Below, piece after piece: positions 1 through 6,169 of a stretch of 16,043 nucleotides of DNA. A model generated the notes under the pieces. The model did not search any database, was not told the origin of the DNA, and saw only the letters and a list, made by a program, of their open reading frames with translations. Numbering within the stretch: the first letter of the stretch is position 1; every line of letters starts with the position of its first letter. The DNA comes from UBA7803 sp041608775 (lineage in GTDB: Bacteria; Pseudomonadota; Gammaproteobacteria; Pseudomonadales; Azotimanducaceae): assembly GCA_041608775.1 (NCBI GenBank), contig JBFISC010000058.1, positions 1-16,043 on the forward strand. The letters run 5' to 3'. The position numbers and the translations under genes are program-made.

Positions 1-68
1 CGTCTGGGGCTCGAACCCAGGACCAACGGGTTAAAAGCCCGGTGCTCTACCAGCTGAGCTAACGACCC
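1..68 (-). tRNA. tRNA-Lys (UUU anticodon), 3' end cut by window edge
   Basis: The reverse complement folds as a cloverleaf. It has a D stem (GCTC/GAGC), an anticodon loop CTTTTAA with anticodon TTT (positions 33-35), and a 5-bp T stem around TTCGAGC. The first acceptor bases GGGTCGT pair with ACG before the window ends. The last four acceptor bases, the discriminator and any CCA lie outside. The sequence matches the proteobacterial tRNA-Lys pattern (5' GGGTCGTTAGCTCAG). One oddity is a C27-U43 mismatch at the top of the anticodon stem; many relatives have a G-U or a Watson-Crick pair there. Identity is clear; only completeness is uncertain. Confidence 0.95.
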
Positions 69-75
69 ATGAAAA

Positions 76-111
76 GGCGCGCATTTTATGTCCCGGTCGG
101 CAAGGACACAA
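76..111 (-). promoter_or_regulatory. sigma70 promoter of tRNA-Lys with GC-rich discriminator
   Basis: On the minus strand there is a -35 box TTGTGT (106-111), a 17-bp spacer and a -10 box TAAAAT (83-88). The next seven bases, GCGCGCC (76-82), are all G or C, and the mature tRNA starts at 68. The expected transcription start is therefore near 75-76, leaving a leader of about 7 nt. GC-only discriminators are typical of stable-RNA promoters that ppGpp/DksA represses in proteobacteria; applying that here is an inference. Confidence 0.75.
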
Positions 112-115
112 CCCT

Positions 116-140
116 GACCGGGCAGCGGTCGCTTCCGGTC
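116..140 (-). terminator. Possible hairpin just after the regulator gene
   Basis: Inverted arms GACCGG (116-121) and CCGGTC (135-140) enclose 13 nt that contain a second short pairing (AGCG/CGCT). The hairpin abuts the stop codon of the minus-strand regulator at 141 and lies just upstream of the tRNA promoter. No T-run follows, so an intrinsic terminator is only a guess. Confidence 0.3.
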
Positions 141-983
141 TCATACGGTGTCGTCGGCCAGGGAAAGGATCCAGTCCCTGGTTGCATCGTCCGCGGGATA
201 GAACGTCTCCACCGACAGCTCTTCGATGGTCACGTCGCGGGGCGCGCCGAAGTGCGCCAGCATGGTGAACAGGGTAAAGGACCGCTCGCCGTCGGAAAGC
301 ACCATGCTGATCGCCGGCGCCGGCGGCGTGCTCCAGTCCGGCGCGCGCCAGGCCGACGGCGCGCCCGGGGTCTCCAGGATCTCCTCGATGAGGCCGGGCA
401 GCAGCGGGTCGTTGGGGTTGATCAGCAGCGCCCGCCGGACCCGTTGCAGAAAGCTGTAGATCAGCTCCTCCCAGTTGACGATGTAGGGCCGCAGGCCACG
501 CTCGTCCAGGCAGAGGCGCACCATCTGGAACTCGCTCGGGTTGCCGATGGCCCGGGTGGCGGCGACCGGGTCGACGAACTGGCCGAAGAACCGCAGCGCG
601 CCGGGGTTGGCCATGATCATGTTCCAGCGCCCGTCCAGGACGATGGCCGGATAGGGGTCGTGATGATCCAGGGCCAGCTCCAGAGCTTCCCGGAACAGGC
701 GCATGGCGCTGCTGTCGATCGGGGCTTCGCCGTAGGCCGGTGCGAACCCGCTGCGCTGCAGCAGCGCGTTGCGTTCGCGCAGGGGGATGTCCAGCGCGTC
801 CGACAGCGCCACCACCGTTCCGCGGCTGGGGCGGGCGCGACCGGTTTCGAGAAAGCTGATGTGGCGCTGGGAGATTCCGCAGCGTCCGGACAGAGCCAGC
901 TGGGAGAGCCGCCGGTGCTGGCGCCAGTGGCGCAGCAGGTGGCCGAAATCCGGTCGGTTGTAGAGCGCGGTGGGGGTGCTCAC
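141..983 (-). CDS. XRE-family transcriptional regulator with MmyB-type ligand-binding domain
   Basis: This is a predicted cytoplasmic DNA-binding repressor or activator of 280 residues. Residues about 13-68 form an XRE helix-turn-helix (RLSQLALSGRCGISQRHISF, then LETGRARPS). Residues about 85-270 match the MmyB-like ligand-binding region, with segments such as YPAIVLDGRWNMIMANP and the ending FTLFTMLAHFGAPRDVTIEELSVETFYP. I chose the GTG at 983 because GGAG sits 6 nt upstream and a promoter-like -10 (1024-1029) lies just beyond. A longer frame starting at 1076 would add 31 low-complexity residues and run through that promoter and an inverted repeat. The family commonly sits next to SDR and other catabolic genes and regulates a divergent neighbour. 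Its ligand is unknown. The gene is divergent from the DUF2834 gene. Confidence 0.88.
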   Translation of the reverse strand: MSTPTALYNRPDFGHLLRHWRQHRRLSQLALSGRCGISQRHISFLETGRARPSRGTVVALSDALDIPLRERNALLQRSGFAPAYGEAPIDSSAMRLFREALELALDHHDPYPAIVLDGRWNMIMANPGALRFFGQFVDPVAATRAIGNPSEFQMVRLCLDERGLRPYIVNWEELIYSFLQRVRRALLINPNDPLLPGLIEEILETPGAPSAWRAPDWSTPPAPAISMVLSDGERSFTLFTMLAHFGAPRDVTIEELSVETFYPADDATRDWILSLADDTV

Positions 984-1023
984 GGTCCGCTCCGTGGGAT
1001 CTGGCGCCAGCGGCGGCGCCGTT

Positions 1024-1052
1024 AGTTTATCCCGGCGCAGCGGGGGTTCCAT
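1024..1052 (-). promoter_or_regulatory. Candidate promoter of the MmyB-type regulator
   Basis: On the minus strand, -35-like ATGGAA (1047-1052, 3 of 6 consensus bases) is separated by 17 bp from -10-like TAAACT (1024-1029). The predicted start near 1017 gives a leader of about 34 nt before the GTG at 983. The -35 overlaps the left arm of the inverted repeat at 1051-1067, which would suit autorepression. Confidence 0.45.
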
Positions 1053-1067
1053 TACCTCACGGGTAAT
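1051..1067. promoter_or_regulatory. Candidate operator, inverted repeat ATTACC-N5-GGTAAT
   Basis: Perfect 6-bp arms ATTACC (1051-1056) and GGTAAT (1062-1067) are separated by TCACG. The repeat lies between the regulator and the divergent DUF2834 gene. It overlaps the candidate -35 boxes on both strands, the place expected for a dimeric XRE repressor that controls both genes. The binding itself is inferred. Confidence 0.5.
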
Positions 1068-1095
1068 TGGCCTCATGACATGACGGCGTTAGTGT
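1067..1095 (+). promoter_or_regulatory. Candidate promoter of the DUF2834 gene
   Basis: TTGGCC (1067-1072), a 17-bp spacer and TAGTGT (1090-1095) form a weak sigma70-like pair. The expected start near 1102 precedes the ribosome binding site (GGGAGAG, about 1112-1118) and the ATG at 1124. The -35 touches the right arm of the inverted repeat at 1051-1067. Confidence 0.35.
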
Positions 1096-1123
1096 GGCCG
1101 GGTGAGAGCTTGGGAGAGCGCCC

Positions 1124-1435
1124 ATGAAGAACGTCTACCTGCTGCTCGCGGTGCTCGGCGCCGTGGTGCCATACATCTTCTTCCTCGAGCACTTTGCGGC
1201 TGCCGGTCCCGGCATTCGCGACTTCCTCGCCGCCGTGTTCGCCAATCCGGCGGCATCCGGCTTTGCCGCCGATGTGCTGATCTCCTCCGTCGTGCTCTGG
1301 GTCTTCCTGTACGCGAGCGGTCACGGCCGCCGGGCCTGGCTGATCGTGCCGCTGAACCTGTTGATCGGGCTCTCCTGCGCGCTGCCCGCGTACCTGTATC
1401 TGCGCGCGAGGGCGGCGGAGGCGGAGGCGCCTTAG
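1124..1435 (+). CDS. DUF2834 family small membrane protein
   Basis: This is a 103-residue integral membrane protein of unknown function. Hydrophobic segments are visible at about residues 3-20 (YLLLAVLGAVVPYIFFLEHF), 47-63 and 71-92, giving three membrane helices. The segment FLAAVFANPAASGFAADVLISS is characteristic of DUF2834, and the length is usual for the family. GGGAGAG sits 5-6 nt before the ATG. The gene is divergent from the MmyB-type regulator and shares its operator region, so it is probably a target of that regulator. Its stop codon lies one base from the stop of the convergent DUF6285 gene. No enzymatic motif is visible. The assignment is by remembered family pattern. Confidence 0.85.
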   Translation: MKNVYLLLAVLGAVVPYIFFLEHFAAAGPGIRDFLAAVFANPAASGFAADVLISSVVLWVFLYASGHGRRAWLIVPLNLLIGLSCALPAYLYLRARAAEAEAP

Positions 1436-1436
1436 C

Positions 1437-1862
1437 TCATGGCGGATCGAGCCGGTGGTGCTCCGTGTGCGCCAGCAGGAAATCCCAGATGCGCTTGTCC
1501 AGCGCCGGATCGTGGTCTTCGGCCCAGGCGTGCAGGTCGATCAGCAGACGCAGGCCCTCGGCGTGGACGGCGTCCACGTCGGACAGCCGCAGGCTGGCCG
1601 GGGAGCAGTCGAGGAACGCGGCGCGGGCGTCGCGGCCGGCGGGATGTGCCTGCCGGTCGCAGCCCGCAAACAGCGTCTTGAGATCCGCCACGTCGGTCAT
1701 GCGGCTGGCGACGGCCCGCTCGCTCTCCACCGCCAGCGCGCTGAGGAGCATCGCGATCATGCCGGTGTTGGCCATGGCGTAGCGGGAACTCGTCTCCGGC
1801 GCGATGGCGCTCGCGAGCTTGCCGGCGAGGTCGGCCAGCCCCTCGGACAGGCGCGGAATCAC
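1437..1862 (-). CDS. DUF6285 domain-containing protein, likely partner of the adjacent phosphotransferase
   Basis: This 141-residue, mostly helical, cytoplasmic protein has no signal or membrane segment. Features seen are IPRLSEGLADLAGKLASAI at the start, the central helix SSRYAMANTGMIAMLLSALAV and the C-terminal KRIWDFLLAHTEHHRL. The GTG start at 1860-1862 overlaps the stop codon of the upstream phosphotransferase in a GTGA overlap, the usual sign of translational coupling. The frame extends further upstream, but that part only shadows the phosphotransferase. DUF6285 proteins commonly follow this type of phosphotransferase. Size and order recall LvaB, the small protein that works with the LvaA kinase in levulinate catabolism, but the homology is inferred from context. 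The stop is convergent with DUF2834, with one base between them. Confidence 0.8.
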   Translation of the reverse strand: MIPRLSEGLADLAGKLASAIAPETSSRYAMANTGMIAMLLSALAVESERAVASRMTDVADLKTLFAGCDRQAHPAGRDARAAFLDCSPASLRLSDVDAVHAEGLRLLIDLHAWAEDHDPALDKRIWDFLLAHTEHHRLDPP

Positions 1863-2902
1863 AGCAGCGGCTCCGCCCAGCGCCCCGGGACGTCCGGGTG
1901 CAGTCGATCCACCAGAATCCGGTTCTGCCGGTCCGTCATGAGCCAGCCGGCCACCGCCAGAATCGGTTCCTTGGACTCGCCGTTGACGAAATCCTCGGTT
2001 GAGGAGATCCAGATCGCGAGGCCCTTCAGCGACGCAAAGACCTGCCACCAGCGGAACGCCTCCCGGTCTACGATCAGCCCGCTGGCGCGTTCCCAGACGC
2101 GAATCGCCTCCTCGCGCGGCAGCAGGCCGCCGGCCAGGGACCGCTCCGGCCAGCCCCACAGCGGATCCAGGGACCAGGCCAGATCTTCCAGCGGGTCCCC
2201 GACGTGGGCCATCTCCCAATCCAGCACGGCGCGGATGTCGCCGTGCTGATCGAAGAGGATGTTGCCGGCGCGGAAATCGCCGTGGACCAGGGCGGGCCGG
2301 GGCGGGGGCGGCGGCAGCCTGCGCCGCAGCCAGCGGATGGCCGCCCGTGCCACCGGCTGGGGGTGGAGCGCATCGCTGTCGATCACCCCGGCCCAGTAGT
2401 CGAGCTCATGAGCAGCCGGGTGCTCGGGCACGGGCATGAAGGTCGCGACGCCCAGGTCGCCGACGTCCATGGCGGCGAGCCGGCCGATCAGCGACCACAG
2501 ACCTTCGCCGAGGCGCTGGCGATGGGCCGCGTAGGGCGGCTGTGCCAGGGCGGCCACGGCGCTCTCGCAACCGGCGACTTCGGCCATCACCGAGAACGGC
2601 CGCTGCAGGTGGCTCGGGTCCTCCTCGAGGACCAGCGGTTCCGGGACCGGGAACCCGGCCCGATGAACGGCCTGGTAGGTGCGGTATTCCAGTGACCGCT
2701 CGGTGTCGATCAGGCTGGTTTTCGGGTCGCGACGGACGATGACCCCGCGCTCGCCGGACGGGGTGCGGAGGCCGACCCGGTAGGTTTCCCTGGATGCGCC
2801 GCCGGGAATCTGCTGGATGTCGAGCAGCGTGACGGGCTCGTCCCAGCGGTCGGCGAGGTAACTGGCGAGGCGTTCGCCCAGCGGCTCAAGCGATGGATGC
2901 AC
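1859..2902 (-). CDS. Phosphotransferase family protein (APH fold, ACAD10/LvaA-like)
   Basis: This 347-residue cytoplasmic kinase has the aminoglycoside phosphotransferase fold. It shows a glycine-rich ATP loop GGASRETY (34-41), the strand GVIVRRDP, the catalytic loop HGDFRAGN (207-214, with D209 as likely base and N214 as metal ligand) and the metal-binding DWE (228-230). This subgroup acts on small metabolites rather than antibiotics. Characterised relatives are LvaA of Pseudomonas putida and the kinase domains of ACAD10/ACAD11, which phosphorylate 4-hydroxyacyl-CoA. Substrate assignment here is an inference. The GTG start is the only in-frame start nearby, and I see no strong Shine-Dalgarno. 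The gene heads a two-gene operon with DUF6285 and is divergent from the SDR operon. It should not be read as a resistance gene. Confidence 0.9.
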   Translation of the reverse strand: MHPSLEPLGERLASYLADRWDEPVTLLDIQQIPGGASRETYRVGLRTPSGERGVIVRRDPKTSLIDTERSLEYRTYQAVHRAGFPVPEPLVLEEDPSHLQRPFSVMAEVAGCESAVAALAQPPYAAHRQRLGEGLWSLIGRLAAMDVGDLGVATFMPVPEHPAAHELDYWAGVIDSDALHPQPVARAAIRWLRRRLPPPPPRPALVHGDFRAGNILFDQHGDIRAVLDWEMAHVGDPLEDLAWSLDPLWGWPERSLAGGLLPREEAIRVWERASGLIVDREAFRWWQVFASLKGLAIWISSTEDFVNGESKEPILAVAGWLMTDRQNRILVDRLHPDVPGRWAEPLL

Positions 2903-2929
2903 GACGGTTCGGGTCGGACCGGATCGGGG

Positions 2930-2946
2930 CGGAAGGGACGCTTCCG
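2930..2946. promoter_or_regulatory. Inverted repeat CGGAAG-N5-CTTCCG upstream of the phosphotransferase
   Basis: Perfect 6-bp arms CGGAAG (2930-2935) and CTTCCG (2941-2946) are separated by GGACG. The repeat lies 28 bp before the phosphotransferase start. It could be an operator or a hairpin in the 5' leader. Its 6-5-6 geometry matches the repeat at 1051-1067, but the arm sequences differ. Confidence 0.35.
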
Positions 2947-3047
2947 TAGCTGCCCGGGCGGCTGAGGCCGTGGTCGCCGAGGGCTGGGGTGCCGGGTTCC
3001 GCCATAACCGATCCGCCTGGAAAGAAACAGTGGCTGCTGGAGAACGT

Positions 3048-3057
3048 TATCCGGATA
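3048..3057. promoter_or_regulatory. Palindrome TATCCGGATA in the SDR promoter region
   Basis: A perfect 10-bp palindrome lies in the 192-bp divergent region between the phosphotransferase and the first SDR, 37 bp upstream of the SDR start. It overlaps a possible -10 (GATACT, 3054-3059), but no convincing -35 is visible. It could be an operator half of the local regulator. Support is limited to symmetry and position. Confidence 0.3.
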
Positions 3058-3094
3058 CTCGGGAGCGGCGCAAGCAGTGACGAGGGAGAACGTC

Positions 3095-3898
3095 ATGGCA
3101 GGCAAGCTCGCGGGCCAGCATGCATTCATCACCGGTGGCGGCAGCGGTATCGGCCTGGCCTGCGCCCGGGCTTTCCTGGCCGATGGCGCCCGGGTCAGCA
3201 TCATGGGCCGGTCCCGGGAGCGGCTCGATGCGGCGCTCGCGGGCCTCGAAGCGCTGGGCCCGGCCGCGGCTTTCACCGGTGACGTGGCGCGGGAGGAGGA
3301 GGTGCAAGCGGCCATCGCCGGGGCCGCCGGACACGCGCCGGTGACGATTGCCGTTGCCAATGCCGGGACCGGCGCCATCGCGCCGCTTCACGCCACCACG
3401 GCGGAGTCCTGGGAGCGGGTGCTGAATACCAACCTCACGGGCACCTTCTTCACCTTCAAGCATGCGGGTGAGGCCATCGCCAGGAGCGGCGGCGGCGCGA
3501 TGTGCGCCATTTCCTCCATCGCCGCGGTGCGCACGCATCGGTTCATGCATGCCTACGTGGTCAGCAAGGCGGGTGTGGACATGCTGGTGCGGAACACGGC
3601 GGACGAGCTGGCGGCCGCCGGGGTCCGGGTCAACAGCGTCTGTCCCGGGCTGGTGGATACCGAGATCGCCGCCGGGCTGTTTGCCACCGAGGCGGTGCTC
3701 GAGTCGTACATCGACAACATCCCGCTGGCGCGCACCGGCGTCCCCGATGACATTGCCAATGCGGTAAGGTTTCTGTGCGGGCCGGAGGCCAGCTGGATCA
3801 CCGGCACGGTGCTTTCGGTGGACGGCGGTCACCACCTGCGGCGCGGGCCGGACTACGGGCCGTTCGTGCAGAACTCAGCAGAAGGAGGTGGGCAATGA
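3095..3898 (+). CDS. Short-chain dehydrogenase/reductase (classical SDR)
   Basis: This is a 267-residue NAD(P)-dependent oxidoreductase, probably acting on an alcohol or ketone. The Rossmann motif TGGGSGIG is at 13-20, NAG at 89-91, and NTNLTG supplies the tetrad Asn N113. The catalytic Ser is S141 and YxxxK is Y154/K158. The C-terminus carries the usual SVCPG (181-185) and VDGG. The ATG at 3095 is preferred because GAGGGAG (3082-3088) lies 6 nt upstream; a GTG at 3077 precedes that site and lacks support. A tail of about 20 residues after VDGG is slightly longer than usual. The stop overlaps the next start (ATGA), so the two SDRs are coupled. A role like LvaD (keto-acyl-CoA to hydroxyacyl-CoA) is possible given the kinase next door. 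Confidence 0.92.
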   Translation: MAGKLAGQHAFITGGGSGIGLACARAFLADGARVSIMGRSRERLDAALAGLEALGPAAAFTGDVAREEEVQAAIAGAAGHAPVTIAVANAGTGAIAPLHATTAESWERVLNTNLTGTFFTFKHAGEAIARSGGGAMCAISSIAAVRTHRFMHAYVVSKAGVDMLVRNTADELAAAGVRVNSVCPGLVDTEIAAGLFATEAVLESYIDNIPLARTGVPDDIANAVRFLCGPEASWITGTVLSVDGGHHLRRGPDYGPFVQNSAEGGGQ

Positions 3899-4671
3899 CG
3901 TTGTCGAAGCTCTCGAGATCCATCCGCGGCAAGGTGGCGGTGGTCACCGGTGCCGCGAGCGGCATGGGACGCGCCACGGTGCGGCTGTTTGCCGACGAGG
4001 GGTGCCGGGTGGCGGCGTTGGACGTCAACGCGGAGTCGCTGGAGCAGGTGGTGGCGGAGCTCGCCGACGACGGCGGCGACGTGCGCGGCTGGGCGCTGGA
4101 CCTGGACGACAAGGACGCGATCGACGAGACCTTCGGCGCTATCGCCGACCATTTCGGCGGCATCGACATCCTTGTCAACAACGCCGGGATCTCGCTGTTC
4201 GCACCCATCGACAGCGAGGACTACGAGGCTGCCTGGGCGCGCTCGCTGAGCGTGCTGCTTACGGCCCACACCCGCACGATCCGCGCGGCGCTGCCCTGGC
4301 TGCGCCGGGCCGAGCACCCGAGGATCGTCAACATCGCCTCGACGGAAGGCCTTGGCGCGACCAAGTTCGGCAGCCCCTACACGGCCGCAAAGACGGGCGT
4401 CATCGGTCTGACCCGGTCCCTCGCCGTGGAGCTGGGCAGCGAGGGCATCACCGTCAACTGCATCTGCCCGGGGCCGATCCACACCGGCATGACCCAGAGC
4501 ATCCCCGACGAGGCGAAACAGGAGTTCGCCCGCCGCCGTGTGGCGCTCAAGCGCTACGCCGACCCGGAAGAGGTAGCGCACATGACCCTGTCACTGGTGC
4601 TGCCGGCGGCGGGATTCACCACCGGCGTTGCGCTGCCGGTGGACGGTGGCCTGACCATCCGCAACGCCTGA
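3895..4671 (+). CDS. Short-chain dehydrogenase/reductase, second of a coupled pair
   Basis: This 258-residue classical SDR has TGAASGMG (18-25), a cofactor-specificity aspartate in ALDVN (D43, favouring NAD), NNAG (95-98), catalytic S149 and Y162/K166, and CPGPIHTGM (191-199). The ATG at 3895 has a near-perfect Shine-Dalgarno, AAGGAGGTG (3882-3890), and overlaps the upstream stop by 4 bp. The frame extends upstream to 3775, but that part only shadows the first SDR. At the helix alpha-4 position where classical SDRs carry Asn (W plus 7), this protein reads Leu (L121), whereas its partner keeps Asn. The proton relay may therefore differ. It is followed after 12 bp by the transporter. Confidence 0.92.
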   Translation: MTLSKLSRSIRGKVAVVTGAASGMGRATVRLFADEGCRVAALDVNAESLEQVVAELADDGGDVRGWALDLDDKDAIDETFGAIADHFGGIDILVNNAGISLFAPIDSEDYEAAWARSLSVLLTAHTRTIRAALPWLRRAEHPRIVNIASTEGLGATKFGSPYTAAKTGVIGLTRSLAVELGSEGITVNCICPGPIHTGMTQSIPDEAKQEFARRRVALKRYADPEEVAHMTLSLVLPAAGFTTGVALPVDGGLTIRNA

Positions 4672-4683
4672 ACCGGATCCCTG

Positions 4684-6108
4684 ATGACGACCCGCGCCGC
4701 CCCGGACCCGCATCGCGTTCCAGGACGTATGGTGCTGGCGTATGGGGCCCCGGGAATCGGTGCCGGGTACATGTACCTGCTCATCGGCCTGTACGTGATG
4801 AAGTTCTCCACCGACGTGCTGCTGATCGCTCCGGCGATCATGGGGCTGATCTTCAGCGCGTCGCGAATCTGGGACGCGGTGTCCGATCCGCTGGTTGGCT
4901 ACCTGTCCGACCGGACCCGCAGCCGCTGGGGGCGCCGGCGGAGCTGGCTGGTCGCCAGCATCGTGCCCATCGCGGCGGCCTTCATCATGGTGTTCGCGCC
5001 GCCGGCTTCGCTGTCACAGGAAGCCCTCGTCGCCTGGATGGCCGTTGCCATCATCGGCTTCTACTCGGCGATGACCGTGTTCTTCGTGCCGCATCTGTCG
5101 CTGGGCGCGGAGCTTTCCAAGAGCTACCACGAGCGCAGTCGGCTGTTCGGCATGCGCCACGCCTTCTACACGTTCGGATCGATACTGTCCCTGATCTCCT
5201 TCTACTTCCTGATCCGCGCCGAGCAGCAGGGTCCGGACGTGGTGCGGGGGCTGGCGTTGTACCTGTCCGTCGGCACGGCGCTCGTGATGGGGGCGCTCAT
5301 TCTGTTTGCCGGATTGCAGTTGCGTGAGCCGACCGAGTATCAGGGCAGGGTGAACCCCAATCCGTTTCACGCCTTCCGCGACGTCTGGCGCAACCCGCAT
5401 GCACGGCTGCTCATCATCGTCACCTTCATCGAGAACATCGGCAGCGCGGCCATCGGCGTGCTGACCCTGTACGTCGCCCAGTACGTCGTCGGCGCGCCCA
5501 CCCTCGCGCCGCTGTTCATTCTCTGCTACATGGTGCCGTCGACCATCTCGGTGCCGATGTGGATTCCGCTGTCGCGGCGGTTCGGCAAGGTGCGGCTGTG
5601 GATGTTCTCCATGCTGCTGACGGGGGTATCGTTCGGCGCCATGTTCGCGCTGCCGTTCATCGACTCGCTGCTGGCCAAGTCGATCTACATCTCCGTGGCG
5701 GCCATGTTTGCCGGCCTCGCCGCAGGCTGTGGCGGCACGATCTCGCCGTCGGTGCAGGGTGACGTGATCGACTACGACGAGTACACCACCGGGGAGCGCA
5801 AGGAAGGTTCCTACTTCGCGGCATGGAACTTCGTCTACAAAAGCGGCATGGGCGCGATGCTGCTGCTGACCGGCTTCGTGCTGCAGTTCGTGGGCTTCGT
5901 GCCCAATCAGCCTCAGACCATGACCGTGCAGGTGGCCATGGTGACGCTGTACGGGATATTTCCGCTGGTCTGCTACGGCATCGGCGCGGCGCTGTTCAGC
6001 CGGTTCAAGCTGGATGAGGCCGCGCACGGGGAAATCCGCCGGGAGCTGGACCGTCGCGGCGCGGCCGTCGATGGGCTTGCCGCCGCTGCTGATCGATCGG
6101 CGGGCTGA
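4684..6108 (+). CDS. MFS transporter, GPH (glycoside-pentoside-hexuronide:cation symporter) family
   Basis: This is a 474-residue inner-membrane symporter with about 12 hydrophobic segments. The GPH signature is plain in the first loop: D64-x3-D68-x3-G72-x3-D76 followed by RTRSRWGRRR. In the second half it has GDVIDYDEYTTGERKEGS (359-376) followed by the aromatic AWNF. Characterised members import sugars or glycosides with Na+ or H+. Many GPH proteins in catabolic clusters have other or unknown substrates, so sugar uptake should not be assumed. It is the third gene of the SDR operon, 12 bp after the second SDR, with GGA 8 nt before the ATG. It is the likely importer of the compound the locus processes. 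Confidence 0.92.
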   Translation: MTTRAAPDPHRVPGRMVLAYGAPGIGAGYMYLLIGLYVMKFSTDVLLIAPAIMGLIFSASRIWDAVSDPLVGYLSDRTRSRWGRRRSWLVASIVPIAAAFIMVFAPPASLSQEALVAWMAVAIIGFYSAMTVFFVPHLSLGAELSKSYHERSRLFGMRHAFYTFGSILSLISFYFLIRAEQQGPDVVRGLALYLSVGTALVMGALILFAGLQLREPTEYQGRVNPNPFHAFRDVWRNPHARLLIIVTFIENIGSAAIGVLTLYVAQYVVGAPTLAPLFILCYMVPSTISVPMWIPLSRRFGKVRLWMFSMLLTGVSFGAMFALPFIDSLLAKSIYISVAAMFAGLAAGCGGTISPSVQGDVIDYDEYTTGERKEGSYFAAWNFVYKSGMGAMLLLTGFVLQFVGFVPNQPQTMTVQVAMVTLYGIFPLVCYGIGAALFSRFKLDEAAHGEIRRELDRRGAAVDGLAAAADRSAG

Positions 6109-6132
6109 AACTCTCCGACCGACACTGTCTGC

Positions 6133-6163
6133 TTGACCTGTGGTGGGTCCCGGCCCGTATGAT
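6133..6163 (+). promoter_or_regulatory. Candidate promoter of the DUF748 gene, possibly giving a leaderless mRNA
   Basis: TTGACC (6133-6138) and TATGAT (6158-6163) are both 5 of 6 matches to sigma70 boxes, but the spacer is a long 19 bp. The -10 ends only 6 nt before the ATG at 6170, so transcription would start at or next to the start codon. No Shine-Dalgarno is visible before 6170. Confidence 0.5.
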
Positions 6164-6169
6164 CGAGCC

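Noticed and set aside
1..140. tRNA-Lys as an integration site for a genomic island
   Set aside because: Islands normally join at the tRNA 3' end, which lies outside the window on the left. No integrase, attachment repeat or mobile gene is seen on the right side.
1001..1020. GGCGCC repeats forming a leader hairpin for the regulator (1003-1008 and 1015-1020)
   Set aside because: Short GC palindromes like this are frequent by chance here, and nothing else supports a regulatory function.
69..1025. A 318-codon plus-strand frame opposite the regulator
   Set aside because: The minus strand has the helix-turn-helix and MmyB-like domain; the plus frame is compositionally a shadow.
1859..2902. Aminoglycoside resistance gene
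   Set aside because: The fold is APH-like, but the motifs and the DUF6285 and SDR neighbours fit the metabolic ACAD10/LvaA-type group rather than drug-modifying enzymes.
3888..5327. A 479-codon plus-strand frame across the second SDR and the transporter
   Set aside because: It crosses two well-supported genes in another frame and has low-complexity Arg/Gly/His composition.
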